A stretch of DNA of 64,000 bases from Blastomonas sp. (GTDB lineage Bacteria; Pseudomonadota; Alphaproteobacteria; Sphingomonadales; Sphingomonadaceae), in contig NZ_JAUCZC010000014.1 of NCBI RefSeq assembly GCF_030373265.1, positions 1 through 64,000 on the forward strand, given 5' to 3'. The notes under the pieces are model-generated. The model did no database searches. It was not told the origin of the DNA and saw only the letters and a list, made by a program, of their open reading frames with translations. The translations under genes were made by a program, and so were the position numbers. Shown here one piece after another: positions 29,071 to 37,877 of this stretch (positions are counted from its first letter, which is position 1; every line of letters starts with the position of its first letter).

Positions 29071-30948
29071 ATGCAGGAACAGGTTTGGCTTGATGAAGCG
29101 CCGGGCGCTGACGACACCGCAAAAGGCAAAGCTGCGCTCGCCTATCTTGCAACCGTAGGCGGCGTTTTGAGGCTCCCGGGCCGTGAGATCTCGATCACCG
29201 AGACATGGTTCGTGCCGAGCGGTGTCACGGTCAAGGGGAAAGGCCGGCCCACGCATGTCCGGTTTTCCGGGACCCGTCCTCTCGACATTGCAGGCACGTC
29301 TCACCTCAGTCCGCGCCAAGGCAATTTCCGGACGTCTGCCTTGGCGCTGGTGGGTCAGTACCCCGACGACATTTCCAGCACCCACTACAGTTCGGACCAT
29401 ACCGGCGATTACCCGGTCATTGAACCGCGCGCGTTCGCCGCTGACAGCATCCTCAAGGCCGGTTCGACCAGCTTTGATGTCGCCCGCGCTGACGATCTGG
29501 CAGATGTCTCGGTTGGCGACTATCTGCGTCTCGAACGTGGATTCATGGGCTGGCACACAGCCCTGCACGAGATTGTTTGCGTGCGGGAAATCGAGGGCGC
29601 CACCGTGACCGTGGCCTGGCCCTTGCAGTACGAATATCGCAATGCCGCAAATGACCCGTTCAATCTCTTCATGAAGCCGATCGCCTATAACGGTGGTCGT
29701 GCTGCGCCCGGCGTGGATCAGTCGGCTTTCGAGGGCTGGCGGCAGTGTGGCTGGCGCCGGATCAACCCCGTGATCAACGCCCGGCTCGAAAACATGCGCA
29801 TTTCGAACGAGGTGGTGCACGCGGGCTATGCCAACCTGGCGGTAATGATCTGTCGCGGTTTCAATTGCACGTTCGACAACATCGAGTTGAACGGTGGCGG
29901 CCTGTTTAACCTGCTGAGCGAAGGGACGCGCGGCACACTCGTCGCGGAACGGTCCAGCCCCGCCGTGCCTCAGACGGATGTGCTGCCGGGCAACGGCTCC
30001 AATCGGACGCATATCCGAGCCGATATGAAGACCGGGTCATTTGCGATCGAAGAAGGGTGCCTGAAAGGCACGTTCGAGGGCCGGTCGAGCACCAATATTC
30101 AACTCCAGCATTTCTGCCGCGACAACGTTGTGGATATGGTGGCAGTTAGCGAGTCGCTCTATGGCATCATCGTCGACAAGAGCGCTCCGGCGCTGATCAA
30201 GGGTCGGTACACCAGCTCTCAGCCAGCGCTTTGGGTCGTAACGCGCGACCTGTTCCATCATTACCCGCAAGCCACACTCGCCATGTACGACAGCCTGGTG
30301 GGGGATTACTTCAATGGAATGCTCATCGAAGCTCGATGCGACTTGGCTCAGAGCACGGCGAACAATAGCCTCGACGTCTATCTCGGCCAGCCAATCCGTG
30401 GCGAGATCGCCTTGGGCGGCAAGTTTGGGGGTGTTTACAGCATCCCGGATGGCAAAGCCGGCGTCATAGTCGGCAATGCCACACGTCTTACGGACCGGAC
30501 CGACCAGACCGCCCCCTTGGTGTCCGGGCGCCCCGCCGGGAAGTTTCCGTTCGACCGTGATGTTACCTACGCCGACGGGACCAGTGGCAAGGTGTGGCGA
30601 CGGATGAACATCAACCGCAAGACGATCGATCGGGTGGCGAACGCCTCCGATTTCACGGTCAATTCGAGCACCACGCAGGGTGGTGTGAAGGCTGAGGACG
30701 TCGCCATGATCCTCGTCCAGAACACAGCGACGATCGACGTCAACACGCAGCATTATGTCGAGGGCCTGCCGGAATTTACCCCCGTGGCCTACACCGCAGG
30801 CAACGCGCGCCGTTGGCATATCAGTGACGTCGCTAGGGTGAACAGCGGCACAGGCGAAGTCAGCCTGGCAACGCCAGTGCCCGACAACTGGCGGGCTGTG
30901 TCAGGCAATGCGGCGGTGAGCTGCGTGTTTTTTGGGCGCTGGGGCTAA
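29071..30948 (+). CDS. Orphan right-handed beta-helix (pectate-lyase-3/tailspike-like) protein
   Basis: 625 aa. The N-terminus GADDTAKGKAALAYLATVGG followed by VLRLPG matches the start of pectate-lyase-3 superfamily beta-helices, which in phage tailspikes and polysaccharide-degrading enzymes carry such a DDTA...LPxG opening. The middle has helix-rung-like repeats (NMRISNEVVHAGYANLAVMI, CTFDNIELNGGGLFNLLS) and the end is beta-rich (VSCVFFGRWG). There is no signal peptide, the ribosome binding site is weak, and no phage or polysaccharide genes lie next to it, so it may be a 5'-truncated or isolated cargo gene. It lies on the 3' side of tRNA-Asn. Confidence 0.75.
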   Translation: MQEQVWLDEAPGADDTAKGKAALAYLATVGGVLRLPGREISITETWFVPSGVTVKGKGRPTHVRFSGTRPLDIAGTSHLSPRQGNFRTSALALVGQYPDDISSTHYSSDHTGDYPVIEPRAFAADSILKAGSTSFDVARADDLADVSVGDYLRLERGFMGWHTALHEIVCVREIEGATVTVAWPLQYEYRNAANDPFNLFMKPIAYNGGRAAPGVDQSAFEGWRQCGWRRINPVINARLENMRISNEVVHAGYANLAVMICRGFNCTFDNIELNGGGLFNLLSEGTRGTLVAERSSPAVPQTDVLPGNGSNRTHIRADMKTGSFAIEEGCLKGTFEGRSSTNIQLQHFCRDNVVDMVAVSESLYGIIVDKSAPALIKGRYTSSQPALWVVTRDLFHHYPQATLAMYDSLVGDYFNGMLIEARCDLAQSTANNSLDVYLGQPIRGEIALGGKFGGVYSIPDGKAGVIVGNATRLTDRTDQTAPLVSGRPAGKFPFDRDVTYADGTSGKVWRRMNINRKTIDRVANASDFTVNSSTTQGGVKAEDVAMILVQNTATIDVNTQHYVEGLPEFTPVAYTAGNARRWHISDVARVNSGTGEVSLATPVPDNWRAVSGNAAVSCVFFGRWG

Positions 30949-31142
30949 TCGCCATCGTGTCGATCAGGATAGCGTCGACATTGGCGACGCCGATCGACGG
31001 GCTACCGTGATTGGGTTGCGAATATGGCGCCCGGCGCAGCGAATTGGTCGCGGCGGTGGCCAATAGCCAGCGCGCTCTCCGCAAATACGCCAATATTTTG
31101 CTAGGGTTGTGCGACCCAACGCGACCTGTTGTACCAGGTAGG

Positions 31143-31217
31143 TGGCTCCCCGAGTAGGATTCGAACCTACGGCCAAGTGATTAACAGTCACCTACTCTAC
31201 CGCTGAGCTATCGGGGA
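31143..31217 (-). tRNA. tRNA-Asn (anticodon GUU)
   Basis: The complementary strand folds into acceptor TCCCCGA/TCGGGGA, D arm GCTC/GAGT, anticodon stem GGTGA/TCACT with loop CTGTTAA (GTT), T arm GTAGG/CCTAC with loop TTCGAAT, discriminator G and encoded CCA (31143-31145). The 3' end faces the orphan beta-helix gene. Confidence 0.97.
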
Positions 31218-31310
31218 ATGCCCTTTATCCTCTTGTTGAACCTGCGTTCTCCAAGAGAAGCGCGCCTATAGCACCGGGTTTTTTGGTTTGGCAAGCGTCT
31301 CGATGCGCCT

Positions 31311-32099
31311 TCACACGATAAATTGTTCGGCAGATATCCGGTCATCGAGGCTGTGGCCCGGATCGAACATCAACGACAGCCTGCGGTTGGGGTCGATGGC
31401 GATCTGGATATCGCGGATATCGCGGACTTCGCGCTGGTCGGCGACCGCGCTGACCGGGCGTTTGGCAGGCTCCAGGATGCGCAGCGAGATATTGGACGAA
31501 TCGGGCAGCAGCGCGCCTTTCCAGCGGCGTGGGCGGAACGGGCTGATCGGGGTAAGCGCCAGCATGCCGCACCCCAGCGGCAGGATCGGGCCATTGGCGG
31601 ACAGATTGTAGGCGGTCGATCCCGCGGGTGTCGCCACCAGCACGCCGTCGCAGACAAGTTCGCCGATTCGCACGGCATTGTTGACGCTGACTTCGATCTT
31701 GGCGGTCTGGCGGGTCTCGCGCAGCAGCGAAACTTCGTTGATCGCAGGATAGGTCACCCGTTCGCCCGACATCGTGGTGGCTGTCATCGATAGCGGCAGC
31801 ACCTCATAGGACTGCGCCTGCTCGAGCCGCCGCACGATGCTGTCGCCGCTGTGCCAGAGGTTCATCAGAAACCCGACCGTGCCCAGGTTGAGGCCATAGA
31901 CCGGAATGATCCGTCCGCGCTCCAGCATCTGGTGCAATGTCTGCAGCATGAACCCGTCGCCACCCATCACCACGACGATATCGGCGTCTTCAAGCGGTAC
32001 CCAGTCATGGGCAGCCTGGACCTCGCGCGCGGCCTTGCGGGCCCGCTCGGTGGGCGAGACGGCCAGCGCGATTTTGCGATCGTGAACCGAGGTCGGCAT
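31311..32099 (-). CDS. nadK: NAD kinase
   Basis: 262 aa, the compact bacterial form. Phosphorylates NAD to NADP. The GGDG motif is at residues 46-49 (VVVMGGDGFML), with NLGTVGFL, NEVSLLRE and the Asp-rich DGVLVATPAGSTAYNLSANGP (quoted in part: TPAGSTAYNL) motifs intact. ATG 32099 is preferred over the ATG at 32126 as it matches the family start. Divergent from the EAL gene. Confidence 0.96.
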   Translation of the reverse strand: MPTSVHDRKIALAVSPTERARKAAREVQAAHDWVPLEDADIVVVMGGDGFMLQTLHQMLERGRIIPVYGLNLGTVGFLMNLWHSGDSIVRRLEQAQSYEVLPLSMTATTMSGERVTYPAINEVSLLRETRQTAKIEVSVNNAVRIGELVCDGVLVATPAGSTAYNLSANGPILPLGCGMLALTPISPFRPRRWKGALLPDSSNISLRILEPAKRPVSAVADQREVRDIRDIQIAIDPNRRLSLMFDPGHSLDDRISAEQFIV

Positions 32100-32246
32100 G
32101 CTTTGCGCCTTTGAGCCAGAGTGCACCGGGTCTTAACTGATCCCTGCTAATGCGCCAATCATTCTTGACGCCGTCCAGCGCGCCCCACAAAGGCTCAACC
32201 GGACGACCGCGGACCGGGCCATTTTTCTGTTTTTAGGGAGCGCATC

Positions 32247-33854
32247 CTGATCAGCATCGCCGAACAGCGGCATCGCCCGAGTTGGCGCAGGATCGGATCG
32301 GGTGTCTCCGATCCGGCGCTGACGGCCGCGTTGGCCGCAGCCGGTTTTACCGCCTCCACCACCGCCGATTCCGACCTGGCCGTGATCGATATCCGCGGGC
32401 AGGGGATGGACGCCGCAGCCGATGCTGGCGCCGCGCCAGCCGGCGTTGTCTTGTTGCTGTGCGATCGCGATCAGGCCGGGTCTCTGGCCGAACAGGTGCC
32501 GGCGGCTACCCACAGCCTGGTTGCCCCGTTCGATGATGCGGCGCTTATGCTGCAACTGACGCTGATCCGGGCGCAGCTTGGCGGGAGCGGGCGCGTCCCG
32601 CACGATCTGCACGTCCAGCTGGCCGCGATGCTCCATGCCGGCGGAGGCAGGCTGCACGCCATGCTGATCGGGCTGCGGCGGATGTCGGCGATCAATGCCA
32701 CCTATGGCGCGCCGGTTGGCGATGCGGCACTCGAAGCGATCGGGCAGCGGCTGGTGCGGCACAGCGCGCGGCTGTCCGTCGGCAACGCCTTGACCGTTCG
32801 GCTGTCGGGTGGCGATTACCTTCTGGCGCACACCATGCCCGAAGAGCGGGTTGGCTGGCAGGTGACGGCAGAGCGCCTGTTGCGGGTGATTTCCGAACCG
32901 CTGGATGCACAGGGCCATCGCTTGCGCCTGACCGCGCGGGCGGCGCTCGCCATTGCCCGGCCCGACGAAAGCCCGATGTCGTTGCTCGACAGATTGTCGG
33001 CAGGGCTGGCGACTGCGCGCGAAAGCGCGGCCGAACCGGTGCGTTGGGCCGACCGGCAATCGGACAATGCCCCACAAAGCGGTTACCGTCTGGAGCAGGA
33101 CATCGTGCGCGCCATCGAGCGCGACGAGATCACGGTGCTGTTTCAGCCGCAGTTTGCTGTCGACAGCGGCCGCATCAGCGGCGCCGAGGCGCTGGCCCGT
33201 TGGCAGCATCCGCAATTTGGTGAAATCGGTGCCGGGGCCTTGTTTGCGATTGCCGACAAAGCGGACTTCACGCGGTCTTTGTCGCGCCATATCCGGCGGC
33301 GCGCCATGGAACAGGCCGCTGCCTGGACGGGCCGGTTGGCCAGACTGCGGCTGTCTCTCAATGTCACTGCAGAAGACCTTGGCGAGAAAGGCTTTGCCCG
33401 GCGTGAACTGGCCATGATCGCGGCTTCGGGGTTTGTGCCGCAGCGGCTGACGCTCGAAATGACCGAATCGGCCCTGATTCCAGACCTCAAACGCGCCGCG
33501 TCCCGCTTCGCCAGCCTGCGCGAGGCGGGGGTCTGCATTGCTGTCGACGATTTCGGCACCGGGTATTCCAGCCTGTTGTACCTCAAACGGCTTCCGCTCG
33601 ATTACCTCAAACTCGACCATGCGATGACTCGCGATATCGGCGGGGCCGAGGCTGACCGCATCATTGTTCGCTCGATCATCGCGATGGCAAAAGCGCTTGA
33701 TCTCAAGGTGATAGCCGAAGGGGTAGAGAACGAGGCCCAACTCGCCGCCTTGCGCGAGGAAGGCTGCGATTACTTCCAGGGCTTCCTGCGCGGCAAGGCG
33801 ATGGAGGCGGATGTGTTCGCTCAGTTTGCGAAGGACGCTCTGGCCCAACATTGA
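32247..33854 (+). CDS. Cyclic-di-GMP phosphodiesterase: receiver-like, degenerate GGDEF, intact EAL
   Basis: Reading order: an alpha/beta N-terminal region that looks like a worn receiver domain (SDLAVIDIRG), a GGDEF-like domain whose motif is SGGDY rather than GGDEF, so probably no cyclase activity, and a complete EAL domain (EALARWQHP, NVTAEDL, LEMTES, DDFGTGYSSL, LKLD, AEGVEN, YFQGF), so hydrolysis of cyclic-di-GMP is expected. No ATG or GTG lies upstream in frame. CTG 32247, seven bases after AGGGAG, would include the whole first domain; TTG 32331 is the next ordinary start but would cut the first strand and helix. I give the CTG start as an inference. Confidence 0.85.
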   Translation: MISIAEQRHRPSWRRIGSGVSDPALTAALAAAGFTASTTADSDLAVIDIRGQGMDAAADAGAAPAGVVLLLCDRDQAGSLAEQVPAATHSLVAPFDDAALMLQLTLIRAQLGGSGRVPHDLHVQLAAMLHAGGGRLHAMLIGLRRMSAINATYGAPVGDAALEAIGQRLVRHSARLSVGNALTVRLSGGDYLLAHTMPEERVGWQVTAERLLRVISEPLDAQGHRLRLTARAALAIARPDESPMSLLDRLSAGLATARESAAEPVRWADRQSDNAPQSGYRLEQDIVRAIERDEITVLFQPQFAVDSGRISGAEALARWQHPQFGEIGAGALFAIADKADFTRSLSRHIRRRAMEQAAAWTGRLARLRLSLNVTAEDLGEKGFARRELAMIAASGFVPQRLTLEMTESALIPDLKRAASRFASLREAGVCIAVDDFGTGYSSLLYLKRLPLDYLKLDHAMTRDIGGAEADRIIVRSIIAMAKALDLKVIAEGVENEAQLAALREEGCDYFQGFLRGKAMEADVFAQFAKDALAQH

Positions 33855-33864
33855 ACCTGCCCGG

Positions 33865-33948
33865 TCGTCATTCCCGCGAACGCGGGAATCCCGCTGGTGC
33901 GATAGGCTAGAAGAATTAGCGGGACCCCCGCGTGCGCGGGGGTGACGA
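33865..33948. repeat. REP-type repeat, family A copy 1
   Basis: Two hairpins in tandem: ATTCCCGCG/CGCGGGAAT (33870-33889) and ACCCCCGCG/CGCGGGGGT (about 33924-33942), linked by CCCGCT...AGCGGG and closed by CGTCA/TGACG. The reverse complement is nearly the same as the element at 58233-58317. It lies between the convergent EAL gene and mfd. Confidence 0.88.
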
Positions 33949-33988
33949 GTGAGGAGACTCCCGCGATTCCGGCGGCGACCGGTCGAAC

Positions 33989-36900
33989 CTACCCCGCCTT
34001 CGTCTTCTTCTTCAATATCCCCGCCAAACCCTTGGAAAGCTGGATCAACCCGTTGATCCGGGACGCAGGGTCGCTCCACACGCGCTGGATCATCAGTTTC
34101 TGGTCGGGCCGCAATTTGGCGATGCCCTTCAGGCGTTCGACATAAGCGAGCAGGCCGGGCACATCGGGGAAGCTGTCGTTGTGGAAGCTGACCAGCGCGC
34201 CGCGCGCGCCGACGTCGATCTTGGAGACGCAGGCGGTGATGCAGTTCTGCTTGATCTCGATCAGCTTGATCAGATTGGTGGTCGGCTCGGGCAGAGGTCC
34301 GAAGCGGTCGATCATCTCGGCGGCGAACGCCTCGATCTCGGGTCCGCTGCTGAGGTCGTTCATCCGCCGGTACAGCGCCATGCGCACGGCCAGATCGGGC
34401 ACATAGTCCTCTGGGATGAGGATAGGCGCGTCGACGGTGATCTGCGGCGAGAATTTCTGACGCGGCAGATCGAGTGCGAAGCCGCCCGCCTTGGCCTCGA
34501 GGATCGCCTCTTCGAGCATCGACTGATACAGCTCGAACCCGACCTCGCGGATATGGCCCGACTGCTCGTCGCCGACCAGATTGCCCGCGCCGCGGATATC
34601 GAGGTCATGGCTGGCGAGCTGGAAACCCGCGCCAAGGGTGTCGAGATCGCCCAGCACCTTGAGCCGCTTTTCGGCTGTCTCGGTGAGCACGCGGTTTTCC
34701 GGTGTCGTCAGATAGGCGTAGGCCCGCGTCTTCGACCGACCGACGCGGCCGCGCAGCTGATAGAGCTGCGCCAGCCCGAAGGTGTCTGCACGGTGGATGA
34801 TCAGCGTGTTGGCGCTCGGGATATCGAGCCCGGATTCGACGATGGTGGTCGACAGCAGCACGTCATACTTGCGGTCGTAGAACGCGCTCATCCGCTCCTC
34901 GACTTCGGAGGGTGCCATCTGGCCGTGCGCCATGATGTGCCGGATTTCGGGGACCTGTTCGCGGATGAACTCGCCCAGTTTGTCGAGGTCGCTGATTCGC
35001 GGCGCGACGAAATAGGACTGGCCGCCGCGATAATGTTCGCGCAGCAGCGCCTCGCGGATCACCACCGGGTCCCAGGGCATCACATATGTCCGCACCGCGA
35101 GCCGGTCGACCGGCGGGGTCTGGATCACCGAGAGTTCGCGTAGCCCGCTCATCGCCATCTGCAGCGTGCGCGGGATCGGGGTGGCGGTCAGCGTCAGCAC
35201 ATGGACGTTGGCCTTGAGCGACTTGAGCCGTTCCTTGTGGACCACGCCGAAACGCTGTTCTTCATCGATGATCACCAGCCCCAACCGCTTGAACTCGACC
35301 GATTTCGCGAGCAGCGCGTGGGTGCCGATGACGATGTCGGTGGTGCCGGCGGCCAGCCCTTCGCGCGTCGCCTTGGCTTCGCCCGCGGTCACCAGCCGTG
35401 AAAGGCGGCCGATGATCAGCGGGAAGTTCTGAAAGCGCTCGACGAAGTTGGTGTAATGCTGGCGCGCGAGCAGAGTGGTCGGCGCGATGATCGCGACCTG
35501 CATCCCGGCCATCGCCGCTGCAAAGGCCGCGCGCATCGCGACCTCGGTCTTGCCGAAGCCGACATCGCCGCACACCAGCCGGTCCATCGGTTTGCCCGAC
35601 GCCAGATCCTCGAGCACTTCGGCGATCACGCGTTCCTGGTCCTCGGTTTCCTCGTACGGGAAACGGTCGACGAAGCTGGCATAGGTGCCCGGATCGATCT
35701 CGGCGACATCGGCAACGCGCAGCGCGCGCTCGGCGGCTGTCTTCATCAACTCGCCGGCGATCGCCTGGATGCGCTCCTTGAGCTTGGCGCGCCTGCGCTG
35801 CCACGCCTCGCCGCCCAGCCGGTCGAGCGGCACGCCGTCGCTTTCCGAGCCGTAGCGGGTGAGGACATCGATGTTCTCGACGGGCACGAACAGCTTGTCG
35901 CCGCCCGCATAGGTAAGCCACACGCAATCGTGCGGGCTTTTGCCGACGGGGATCGAGACCAGCCCTTCATAGCGCCCGATGCCGTGGTCGATATGCACGA
36001 CCAGATCGCCCTGCGACAGCGATTGCAGCTCGGCGAGGAAAGCGTCGGCGGACTTGCGCTTCTTGCGCCGCCGCACCAGCCGGTCGCCCAGCAGGTCCTG
36101 TTCGGAGAGCAGCTCGTAGCGGTCGGTAGCAAAGCCATGATCCTGCGGCAGCACGACCATCGCCGCCATTCCGGTCGCCGCCTGGCCCAGCGCCTCCTGC
36201 CAGCTCCCAGCCAGCGCCATCCGCGCGAGGCCGTGGTCCTTGAGCAGGCCGAGCAGACGGCTGCGCGAGCCTTCCGAGTAGCTCGCGATGACCGCGCCCT
36301 TGGCCGCTGCGCGCAGCGATTCGATATGGGTGACGGCGGCGGTATAGACGTTGTCGCCGCGCGCGCGCTCGGCACCGAAATCGCGCGCGGCGCGATAGCC
36401 CAGGCCCAGCACATTTGCCGATTCGGGCTCGTCATGGCTGCTGACCAGATGCACTGGCGCCTCGGCTGTCAGTGCGCGCCATTCCTTCGGCACCAGATAC
36501 AGCGCCGAGGGCTTGAGCGGGCGATAGCTGCCCGTCTTGTCCTCGTTGCCGCGCGTCCGGTTGGCATGGTAATCGGTGATGCTCTCGAACCGCTGGTCGG
36601 CGGCGGCATCCGCGCCCGCATCGCGCAGGATAAGATCGGCGTCGTCGAGATGATCGAACAGCGTGGTCAGCCGCTCCTCGATCATCGGCAGCCAGTGTTC
36701 CATCCCCGCCAGCCGCCTGCCGTCGCTGATCGCCTGATACAGCGGGTCGCCGGTCGCACCTGCGCCGAAAGCTTCGCGGTAGGCGCTGCGGAAGCGTTTT
36801 ATGCTGTCGGCATCGAGCAGCACTTCGGAGGCCGGAAGCAAAATGTGGCGGCTGACCCGGTCGGTCGAGCGCTGGGTGCCGGGATCGAAGGCGCGCATCG

Positions 36901-37486
36901 AATCCAGCTCGTCGCCGAAGAAGTCGAGCCTGAGGCCACTGTCCATCCCGGCGGGGAATATATCGATGAGGTTGCCGCGCACTGCGAATTCCCCGGAGTC
37001 CGCAACGGTATCTGTCCGCGCATAGCCCTGGCGGATCAGCTTGGCGATCAGCGCCTCGCGCTCCACCACCATGCCGGGCTTGAGCTCGGCGCCCACCTGC
37101 CGGATGCGGAACGGGGTGAGCGTGCGCTGGGTGACCGCATTGGCGGTGGTGACCAGCAACTGCGGCCCGCCGGCGGGCTGCTGCAGCGTCCACAGAGCCT
37201 TCAGCCGTCGCGCGGTGATCGCCAGCGAGGGCGAGGCACGGTCATAGGGCAAACAGTCCCAGGCGGGAAACTCGATCGCCTCGATGTCTGGCGCATAAAA
37301 CGGCGCGGTCTCCGCCACCGCGTGCATCAGCGCATCGTCGGGCGCGATATAGATCACGCGCCCGCCGGACTTGCGACCCGCCGCAGCGCGCGCCAGATCC
37401 GCGAGCAGCAGCGGCAGCGCGCCGGTCGCCACGCCAGCGAGCGTCAACGGGCCCGTGGCCTGCAAAATCCTGCTGATGCTATCCAT
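33989..37486 (-). CDS. mfd: Transcription-repair coupling factor
   Basis: 1165 aa. Removes stalled RNA polymerase and recruits UvrA. UvrB-homology region at the N-terminus, RNA-polymerase-interaction domain (GDLVVHIDHGIGRYEGL, in part DHGIGRYEGL), superfamily 2 helicase motifs (CGDVGFGKTEVAMRAA, IDEEQRFGV, TLTATPIPRTL, LRGRVGRSKTRAYAYL) and the C-terminal TRCF domain. ATG 37486 fits the family start; the frame is open to 37606. Follows sdhE by 26 bp. Confidence 0.98.
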   Translation of the reverse strand: MDSISRILQATGPLTLAGVATGALPLLLADLARAAAGRKSGGRVIYIAPDDALMHAVAETAPFYAPDIEAIEFPAWDCLPYDRASPSLAITARRLKALWTLQQPAGGPQLLVTTANAVTQRTLTPFRIRQVGAELKPGMVVEREALIAKLIRQGYARTDTVADSGEFAVRGNLIDIFPAGMDSGLRLDFFGDELDSMRAFDPGTQRSTDRVSRHILLPASEVLLDADSIKRFRSAYREAFGAGATGDPLYQAISDGRRLAGMEHWLPMIEERLTTLFDHLDDADLILRDAGADAAADQRFESITDYHANRTRGNEDKTGSYRPLKPSALYLVPKEWRALTAEAPVHLVSSHDEPESANVLGLGYRAARDFGAERARGDNVYTAAVTHIESLRAAAKGAVIASYSEGSRSRLLGLLKDHGLARMALAGSWQEALGQAATGMAAMVVLPQDHGFATDRYELLSEQDLLGDRLVRRRKKRKSADAFLAELQSLSQGDLVVHIDHGIGRYEGLVSIPVGKSPHDCVWLTYAGGDKLFVPVENIDVLTRYGSESDGVPLDRLGGEAWQRRRAKLKERIQAIAGELMKTAAERALRVADVAEIDPGTYASFVDRFPYEETEDQERVIAEVLEDLASGKPMDRLVCGDVGFGKTEVAMRAAFAAAMAGMQVAIIAPTTLLARQHYTNFVERFQNFPLIIGRLSRLVTAGEAKATREGLAAGTTDIVIGTHALLAKSVEFKRLGLVIIDEEQRFGVVHKERLKSLKANVHVLTLTATPIPRTLQMAMSGLRELSVIQTPPVDRLAVRTYVMPWDPVVIREALLREHYRGGQSYFVAPRISDLDKLGEFIREQVPEIRHIMAHGQMAPSEVEERMSAFYDRKYDVLLSTTIVESGLDIPSANTLIIHRADTFGLAQLYQLRGRVGRSKTRAYAYLTTPENRVLTETAEKRLKVLGDLDTLGAGFQLASHDLDIRGAGNLVGDEQSGHIREVGFELYQSMLEEAILEAKAGGFALDLPRQKFSPQITVDAPILIPEDYVPDLAVRMALYRRMNDLSSGPEIEAFAAEMIDRFGPLPEPTTNLIKLIEIKQNCITACVSKIDVGARGALVSFHNDSFPDVPGLLAYVERLKGIAKLRPDQKLMIQRVWSDPASRINGLIQLSKGLAGILKKKTKAG

Positions 37487-37512
37487 AAAAGGTGGGTGTC
37501 CGTCGTCCGGGA

Positions 37513-37779
37513 TCAGCGGGGAATGTCGATGAAGTCGAGCTGGCGCATCGCGTCCATTTGCGGCCCTTCGTATGCCGCGGGGACCGGCAGGGTTCCGATC
37601 GCCCAAGCCATGATATCTACGTCCTGTTCCTCGATCAGCGCCTCGAACCAGGTCAGTTCGTCATCGGACCAGCCGTTGCCGTAGCGGTCGAAGAATCCGC
37701 CGATCATGAAATCGGCCTCGCGGGTGCCCCGGTGCCAGGCGCGGAAGGCCAGGCGGCGCAATCGGGTTTCGCGGTCCAT
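37513..37779 (-). CDS. sdhE: FAD assembly factor SdhE (succinate dehydrogenase)
   Basis: 88 aa. Helps attach FAD covalently to SdhA. The conserved RGxxE loop is present as HRGTREADFMIG, followed by WSDDELTWFEALIEEQDVDIMAW (core: FEALIEEQDVDIM). The pairing with mfd and the divergent recG is typical of alphaproteobacteria. Confidence 0.95.
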   Translation of the reverse strand: MDRETRLRRLAFRAWHRGTREADFMIGGFFDRYGNGWSDDELTWFEALIEEQDVDIMAWAIGTLPVPAAYEGPQMDAMRQLDFIDIPR

Positions 37780-37877
37780 GCGAGAAGTTCCTTTGCTTGC
37801 GGGGCGGGCCGCGCCTGCCTAAGACGGCAGGACTTCAGCCAGCGGAACGATTTGGTTCCGCGTTTTTTGCGATAGCC

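Noticed and set aside
30860-31093. 77-codon minus-strand frame at the end of the beta-helix gene
   Set aside because: Mostly antisense to the beta-helix gene and without any signature.
32133-34079. A 648-codon minus-strand frame over the EAL gene
   Set aside because: The EAL motifs are on the plus strand; the frame also crosses a REP element.
35456-37684. A 742-codon open frame antisense to mfd
   Set aside because: Shadow of mfd with biased composition only.
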